DNA of 8,868 nt from Candidatus Woesearchaeota archaeon (GTDB taxonomy: Archaea; Nanobdellota; Nanobdellia; Woesearchaeales; JACPBV01), in assembly GCA_016180165.1 (NCBI GenBank), contig JACPBU010000011.1, positions 813 through 9,680 of the forward strand. Reading direction: 5' to 3'. The stretch's first letter is position 1. Each line of letters starts with the position of its first letter. A program made the translations under genes and the position numbers. Below the pieces are notes generated by a model that was not told where the DNA came from, did no database searches, and was given only the letters and a program-made list of their open reading frames with translations. Below are positions 5,591 through 8,868 of this stretch, piece by piece.

Positions 5591-6193
5591 ATGCTAAGGG
5601 ATTACAAAACTGTAAGCCTCCAATTTAAACATGCGGATATTGGTGATTTGGCCCGGTTAAGGCGTGGAGTTCTTGATGTAGTGAGAGCCATTTATGGCCA
5701 ATATGCATATGAGCATATCATAAAAGATGTTATGGGGCCAAAACCGGATGATTTTAAAAGATTTGAAGAAGGCTCTGGTGGGCGGCATTCTTTAGAGGAA
5801 CTTTTTAAGACATCAATCAAGGATAGAAGAGCGGATGTTGTGGTAGCAACAAAAGACACCATTCTTGAGGGAGGAAATTTTTATATTTTATTGAGTTCTT
5901 ACGTATCAAGCGGTTTTGACAAGGCAACCCTTCAACCTCCTCAATCCAACTCTACCTGCCACCTTGATAGTGGTGATTTAGGGCTGCTGATTGTTGCTTC
6001 ACAAGCAATGGGAACAGGAAAAAAGGTTAAGGTTGAAGAATTACAAACTTTGCTCAATAAACTCAGAGGACACCGCGATAACCCAGATGTTGATGCCACT
6101 TACAGCTGGGCCCTTTATAGTATGAGACGTTTAAATAGTATAAGACGTTTAAATAGTATGAGGCGTTTAAAGCACAAAGGAGAATCACCTTGA
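5591..6193 (+). CDS. Unknown 200-residue protein inserted between pyrB and pyrI
   Basis: I do not recognise it. It is predicted soluble, with no signal peptide or TM helix. Residues 1-50 begin MLRDYKTVSLQFKHADIGDL with a helical stretch rich in Arg/Val; the middle has RRADVVVATKDTILEGGNFYILLSSYVSSGF (two likely strands); 126-165 include SGDLGLLIVASQAMGTGKKVKVEELQTLLNKL. The last part is a threefold hexapeptide, SMRRLN-SIRRLN-SMRRLK, made by an 18-bp DNA repeat, giving a highly basic tail. The gene starts 19 bp after pyrB behind a good Shine-Dalgarno, and its TGA overlaps the TTG start of pyrI in TTGA, so pyrI translation may be coupled to it. In most archaea pyrB and pyrI are directly adjacent, so this is an insertion into a conserved pair. 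Codon choice appears more AT-rich than pyrB by eye. A pathway role is possible but nothing in the sequence shows one. Confidence 0.8.
   Translation: MLRDYKTVSLQFKHADIGDLARLRRGVLDVVRAIYGQYAYEHIIKDVMGPKPDDFKRFEEGSGGRHSLEELFKTSIKDRRADVVVATKDTILEGGNFYILLSSYVSSGFDKATLQPPQSNSTCHLDSGDLGLLIVASQAMGTGKKVKVEELQTLLNKLRGHRDNPDVDATYSWALYSMRRLNSIRRLNSMRRLKHKGESP
6119..6172 (+). repeat. Three tandem 18-bp repeats at the end of the unknown gene
   Basis: Units at 6119-6136, 6137-6154 and 6155-6172: AGTATGAGACGTTTAAAT, then AGTATAAGACGTTTAAAT (one change), then AGTATGAGGCGTTTAAAG (two changes from the first). The unit is a multiple of three, so copy number could vary without breaking the frame; each encodes S-[MI]-R-R-L-[NK]. 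Copies one and two run into TTTAAATA (6130-6137 and 6148-6155), identical to the TATA boxes used elsewhere here. Confidence 0.95.
6176..6182 (+). promoter_or_regulatory. Shine-Dalgarno that decides the TTG start of pyrI
   Basis: AAAGGAG lies 7 bases before TTG at 6190. There is no ATG or GTG in this frame before the conserved PyrI core, and the frame is closed upstream by TAA at 6169-6171, so this site is the main support for the TTG start. Confidence 0.75.
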
Positions 6194-6732
6194 CTACCAA
6201 ACAAAAAAACCACAAAAAACCAGCAAAGAAGGCAAGCCCAAGAAATTGGCAAGCCCCAACAAAGCCCTCATCTGGAGTCCAAAATAAAGAGATTCGCATC
6301 ACTGCAATCAAGGATGGAACTGTCATTGACCACGTGCCGGCAGCCAAAGTCTTTGATGTCGTGGAGATTCTTAACCTCAAAAGCCATAAAGATGTTGTCT
6401 CAATCGCAACGAACCTTGACAGCAAAAAGATTGGCAAGAAGGGCATCCTGAAAGTTGCAGGGAGGGAGCTGACCAAGAAGGAGGTTGATGAGATTTCCGT
6501 CGTTGCGCCACAGGCCACTATCAATATCATCAAAGATTTTAAGGTCAAAGAGAAGTCCAAGGTTGAAGTGCCGCAGCAGCTTACTGCCGTCTTCAGATGC
6601 TCAAACCCAAAATGCATCACTAACCTGCAGCCGATTGCGACCTCGTTCTCCATCATTGCCAAGAACCCAGTCAAGGCCCTTTGCTTCTATTGCGAGAGGG
6701 TTATGGGGGCAGAGGAGATACAGTTAAGATAA
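6190..6732 (+). CDS. pyrI: Aspartate carbamoyltransferase regulatory chain, with Lys-rich N-terminal extension
   Basis: Forms dimers that link PyrB trimers and bind nucleotide effectors (ATP/CTP in known homologues), setting flux into pyrimidine synthesis. The allosteric domain is recognisable from IRITAIKDGTVIDHVPA (36-51), through SIATNLDSKKIGKKGILKV, to VVAPQATINIIKDFKV (104-119). The zinc domain has all four cysteines: C137-x4-C142 (CSNPKC) and C165-x2-C168 (CFYC), the ligand set that contacts PyrB. At 180 residues it is about 30 longer than usual: residues 1-33 are basic and low complexity (MTTKQKNHKKPAKKAS…) with no counterpart in E. coli PyrI. The TTG start has a strong Shine-Dalgarno and overlaps the stop of the preceding gene. 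An N-terminal tail could affect nucleotide binding, which occurs near the natural N-terminus, but that is inference. Confidence 0.96.
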   Translation: MTTKQKNHKKPAKKASPRNWQAPTKPSSGVQNKEIRITAIKDGTVIDHVPAAKVFDVVEILNLKSHKDVVSIATNLDSKKIGKKGILKVAGRELTKKEVDEISVVAPQATINIIKDFKVKEKSKVEVPQQLTAVFRCSNPKCITNLQPIATSFSIIAKNPVKALCFYCERVMGAEEIQLR

Positions 6733-6769
6733 GAGGCAGGAGTAAACAGTGATAAGGCTTCTGTGGCCA

Positions 6770-6775
6770 TTTTTT
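6770..6775 (+). terminator. T-run after pyrI (possible transcription terminator)
   Basis: Six T residues occur 38 bases after the pyrI stop. Archaeal RNA polymerase can terminate at such runs without a hairpin. A 5-bp stem CTCAA/TTGAG (6778-6793) follows, and AAGGCTT (6754-6760) has its complement at 6798-6804. With a new TATA box at 6859 this fits the end of the pyrB-pyrI transcript. The 154-base gap contains no gene. Confidence 0.35.
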
Positions 6776-6858
6776 AACTCAATGAGTGTTGAGCAGTAAG
6801 CCTTCACCACACCGAGCGTGAGCATCCAGCCCAAATACCTCTTGTCAATTGAAAGTAT

Positions 6859-6866
6859 TTTAAATA
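6859..6866 (+). promoter_or_regulatory. TATA box of the PIN-like gene, deciding its start
   Basis: TTTAAATA preceded by GAAAGTAT (BRE-like) begins 28 bases before ATG 6887. It lies inside the longer frame that would start at GTG 6818, so it argues for the ATG start with a leaderless message. Confidence 0.55.
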
Positions 6867-6886
6867 AGAGAAAAATTTCTTCCTGT

Positions 6887-7870
6887 ATGGGTGGCAGCTT
6901 AAAAGAAAGGATACTTCTTGAAACCATTGTTAACCAACCAGGATATGTTGTCCTGGATACGTCATTATTTGGCTTTTTTGGGCAGGCGCTATTGGAACAT
7001 CTTGACTCAGTAAGCTCAATAGGCGCCTTAGACAGGGACATCATTCTCAATGATCTGGATGAAACATACAGGCTTATCAACATTGTGGCGGGCAATAATC
7101 AAATCTTTATCCCCTCAAAAGTGATCGAAGAGCAGGGGGATTTTGTTGGGATTCTAAAGCGCAAGCAAAAGAAGATGGGGATTAGGAGGTATAATCCCTC
7201 CGGAGAGTTTTTTCCGCAGGATTATGATAAAGGGGGGAAACCTCTTACCCTTGTTGAGACAACCCCCTCTCTGCTTGCAAGAGCAACTGAAACACAGGCA
7301 TTGCTCTGCAGGATGCTTGAAAGAAGAAAAGTTTCCTATGATGGGGGAAGCCATGAGGCAGACTTTAGAGATTTCTATGGGCTTTTAATAACTTATTCTG
7401 ACATCATGAGCCTTAAAAAGCGAAAAGCTAATTACCACTCAACAGGTAAAGGGAATGAATGGAATGATGAGCACATTGTTGCAACGGGGGTTTATTTTCT
7501 CCTCCTTAACCGATGCCCGGTGTCGTTCGGCAACCATGATGTCGACTTTGCGGCAATTTTAACTTTCCTTCAACAGGCAGCATTTTCCCCAACATTCAAA
7601 GAATTGGCATCACACAAATATTTCAGGACCCTCCAGCAGGTGCTCCAACAAAATCCAGTCACTAATTATTTCCTGGATGTGGATGCGAGCCGGAATCTGC
7701 TCTTTAAGGAGATGGGTGGATCCAACGGATTTTTAATGAGAAAACACCAATGGGATGCAGTCAAGGCTGCAACATTCCAGTTCTATATGAAAAGAAGGCA
7801 GATTTTCATGGATGACCCCGGTTCTTATGAGAGGAAAGAAATGCCAAAAATTGAGGGAGCGCCTCAATAA
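6887..7870 (+). CDS. PIN-like nuclease domain protein (327 aa; GTG at 6818 would give 350)
   Basis: Probable metal-dependent RNase of the PIN-like superfamily, target unknown. From ATG 6887 the acidic pattern is D24 in GYVVLDTSLFG (strand 1), E81-E82 in IFIPSKVIEE, D194-E195 in NDEHIVATGVY, and D218/D220 in FGNHDVDFAAIL. This order and the hydrophobic contexts match PIN domains. The stretch between the second and third acids (~110 residues, including a basic KRKQKKMGIRRYN) is longer than in compact VapC toxins, and about 105 residues follow the last motif, so it is not a classic VapC and no antitoxin sits beside it. The ATG is chosen from the TATA box 28 bases upstream; GTG 6818 lacks a Shine-Dalgarno and adds 23 residues before the fold. 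It sits between pyrI and pyrC as its own unit. No link to pyrimidine synthesis is visible. The PIN call rests on motif reading only. Confidence 0.72.
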   Translation: MGGSLKERILLETIVNQPGYVVLDTSLFGFFGQALLEHLDSVSSIGALDRDIILNDLDETYRLINIVAGNNQIFIPSKVIEEQGDFVGILKRKQKKMGIRRYNPSGEFFPQDYDKGGKPLTLVETTPSLLARATETQALLCRMLERRKVSYDGGSHEADFRDFYGLLITYSDIMSLKKRKANYHSTGKGNEWNDEHIVATGVYFLLLNRCPVSFGNHDVDFAAILTFLQQAAFSPTFKELASHKYFRTLQQVLQQNPVTNYFLDVDASRNLLFKEMGGSNGFLMRKHQWDAVKAATFQFYMKRRQIFMDDPGSYERKEMPKIEGAPQ

Positions 7871-7888
7871 CCAAATTAACCAACAAGG

Positions 7889-7971
7889 GAGTTTCCGTAA
7901 TCATTCAGCAATCTGAAAATGCCCGTCGAGAGGGAAATATACCTCCCATTTATGAATCATCGGCGAGTTTC
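7889..7971. promoter_or_regulatory. Two upstream copies of the pyrC palindrome half-site
   Basis: GAGTTTCCG at 7889-7897 repeats nine bases of the palindrome at 7990-8004, and GAGTTTC recurs at 7965-7971. All three are in the same orientation within 150 bases before pyrC. They could be auxiliary binding sites. Between them is a perfect small hairpin TTCAG-CAAT-CTGAA (7904-7917). No gene is visible in 7871-8035. Confidence 0.35.
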
Positions 7972-7989
7972 AAACAACTGAGTGATTGC

Positions 7990-8004
7990 GAGTTTCCGAA
8001 ACTC
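7990..8004. promoter_or_regulatory. Perfect 7-1-7 palindrome at the pyrC promoter, candidate operator
   Basis: GAGTTTCCGAAACTC: GAGTTTC, one C, then its exact complement GAAACTC. It covers the BRE position and touches the first base of the TATA box, so a dimeric protein bound here should block TBP/TFB recruitment. The regulator is not identified. Confidence 0.5.
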
Positions 8005-8011
8005 TTAAATA
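8004..8011 (+). promoter_or_regulatory. TATA box of pyrC
   Basis: CTTAAATA starts 32 bases before the pyrC ATG, exactly the pyrB spacing, with CCGAAACT as BRE-like sequence just upstream. A T7 run (8017-8023) lies between box and start. The spacing predicts a leaderless message. Confidence 0.65.
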
Positions 8012-8035
8012 AATCCTTTTTTTCTGTGTTATCAG

Positions 8036-8868
8036 ATGAGATCAAAACTTCTCAAAAACTGCAGGATACTCCGGGATGAAGGGCTTGTCGAAAGGCACTT
8101 ATATCTTGAAGATGAGAAAATAGCCTACATCAGCGATGAGATCATTGCTGCCGATGAAGTTTTTGACCTGAAGGGCCTGGTGATATTGCCTGGGCTGATT
8201 GACTGCCATACCCATATGCGGGAGCCCGGCCTTACGCAAAAAGAGGATTTTCTGAGCGGCAGCATGGCTTGTGCAAAGGGAGGCATAACCACGTTCCTCG
8301 ATATGCCAAATACCGTGCCGCCAACAATAACTGCTGAGCTTCTTGAAGAAAAAAGAAAGCTTGCCCAAAAATCGGTTGTCAACTTTGGGTTCCATTTTGG
8401 CACAACAGGAGACAATATTGATGCTATCCAGGCGGTGAAGAACATCGCATCGGTGAAGATTTATCTTAACACCACGACAGGCCATCTGAAGATTGATGAT
8501 TTTGGGAAGGTCGGGAAAGTCCTGCAGGCTGCCAATTTCTGCGCACTCCACGCAGAGGATGCTTCCCTGCAGCAGGCAATCAACATCGCATCAAGGCTTA
8601 ACAAACGGTTCTATGCCTGCCATATCAGTTCTGCGCAGGAGATCCAGCTTATCAGGAAGTCAAAAAAAAGGCCCTATGTGGAGGTAACCCCCCATCACCT
8701 TTTCCTCACAGAAGAGTATCTGAAAAGAGAGCCGATGCTGGGAAAAGTCAAGCCTGGGCTCAAGACAGGGCGGGATGCTGAGGCTCTCTGGAAAGCAATT
8801 GCCGATGGTATCGTTGATACGATAGGTTCTGACCATGCGCCCCATCTTATCGATGAAAAATTGAAAGA
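8036..8868 (+). CDS. pyrC: Dihydroorotase, N-terminal 277 residues (runs off the window)
   Basis: Cyclises N-carbamoyl-L-aspartate to L-dihydroorotate, the step after PyrB, using a zinc amidohydrolase barrel. All core residues in view are present: H58-x-H60 in DCHTHMREPG, N92 in DMPNTVPP, K141 in SVKIYLNTTTG (the carboxylated bridging lysine position), H172 in CALHAED, H196 in YACHISSA, and D266 in GSDHAPH, the catalytic base. The KIYLN context, EVTPHHLFL and ALWKAIADG resemble the dihydroorotase domain of animal CAD (KLYLNE, EVAPHHLFL) more than bacterial PyrC of the E. coli type. Family members are usually 400-450 residues, so about a third is missing to the right. The ATG at 8036 is fixed by the TATA box 32 bases upstream. 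It has its own promoter with a palindromic candidate operator, separate from pyrB-pyrI. Confidence 0.95.
   Translation, partial: MRSKLLKNCRILRDEGLVERHLYLEDEKIAYISDEIIAADEVFDLKGLVILPGLIDCHTHMREPGLTQKEDFLSGSMACAKGGITTFLDMPNTVPPTITAELLEEKRKLAQKSVVNFGFHFGTTGDNIDAIQAVKNIASVKIYLNTTTGHLKIDDFGKVGKVLQAANFCALHAEDASLQQAINIASRLNKRFYACHISSAQEIQLIRKSKKRPYVEVTPHHLFLTEEYLKREPMLGKVKPGLKTGRDAEALWKAIADGIVDTIGSDHAPHLIDEKLK

Noticed and set aside
8099..8551. Long minus-strand frames across the right end
   Set aside because: They lie antisense to pyrC, whose conserved catalytic residues and promoter leave no doubt about strand; pyrC is open at the window edge, so it has no stop to define it.

Overview
The window looks like a fragment of a DPANN-type archaeal genome (Woesearchaeota/Pacearchaeota style) with a short bacterial piece at its left edge. 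The archaeal reading rests on several things. There is a separate aspartate carbamoyltransferase regulatory chain (pyrI) near the catalytic chain (pyrB). TATA boxes of the TTTAAATA type lie about 30 bases before several start codons. There is a very sequon-rich secreted surface protein, and a membrane-anchored beta-sandwich protein behind a tiny AbrB-type gene. The first ~410 bases instead encode the transpeptidase end of a bacterial FtsI-type penicillin-binding protein, which a wall-less archaeon should not have. It stops abruptly inside a conserved motif where archaeal-looking promoter sequence begins.

Layout: 1-~412 bacterial FtsI fragment; 413-590 promoter and first 47 codons of a DUF357-like archaeal gene, cut off; ~580-2253 C-terminal part of a surface protein with two tandem Ig-like repeats; 2430-3859 a 48-residue AbrB/SpoVT-type protein followed 5 bp later by a signal-peptide/TM-anchored protein; 3860-3978 a convergent gap with a 29-bp direct repeat; 3979-4548 (minus) an unknown 189-residue protein; 4645-6732 pyrB, an unknown 200-residue gene, and pyrI; 6887-7870 a PIN-like nuclease candidate; 8036-8868 pyrC, running off the right edge. 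The left 600 bases therefore contain two suspicious joins, and I trust contiguity only from about 590 onward.

The right half is a de novo pyrimidine cluster. PyrB and PyrI would form aspartate carbamoyltransferase (carbamoyl phosphate + aspartate to carbamoyl aspartate, with nucleotide effectors bound by PyrI). PyrC (dihydroorotase, CAD-like) does the next step. Two genes unrelated to the pathway sit inside it: the unknown gene between pyrB and pyrI, whose stop overlaps the TTG start of pyrI, and the PIN-like gene between pyrI and pyrC. pyrB and the unknown minus-strand gene diverge from a 96-bp region with two back-to-back TATA boxes. pyrC has its own promoter overlapped by a perfect 7-1-7 palindrome, the best regulatory-site candidate here. 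First genes of transcription units look leaderless, while internal genes (the unknown gene and pyrI) carry Shine-Dalgarno sequences.

No RNA genes, CRISPR arrays or transposases were seen. No gene-free stretch exceeds 300 bases; the longest (2254-2429, 6733-6886, 7871-8035) are described in the entries.
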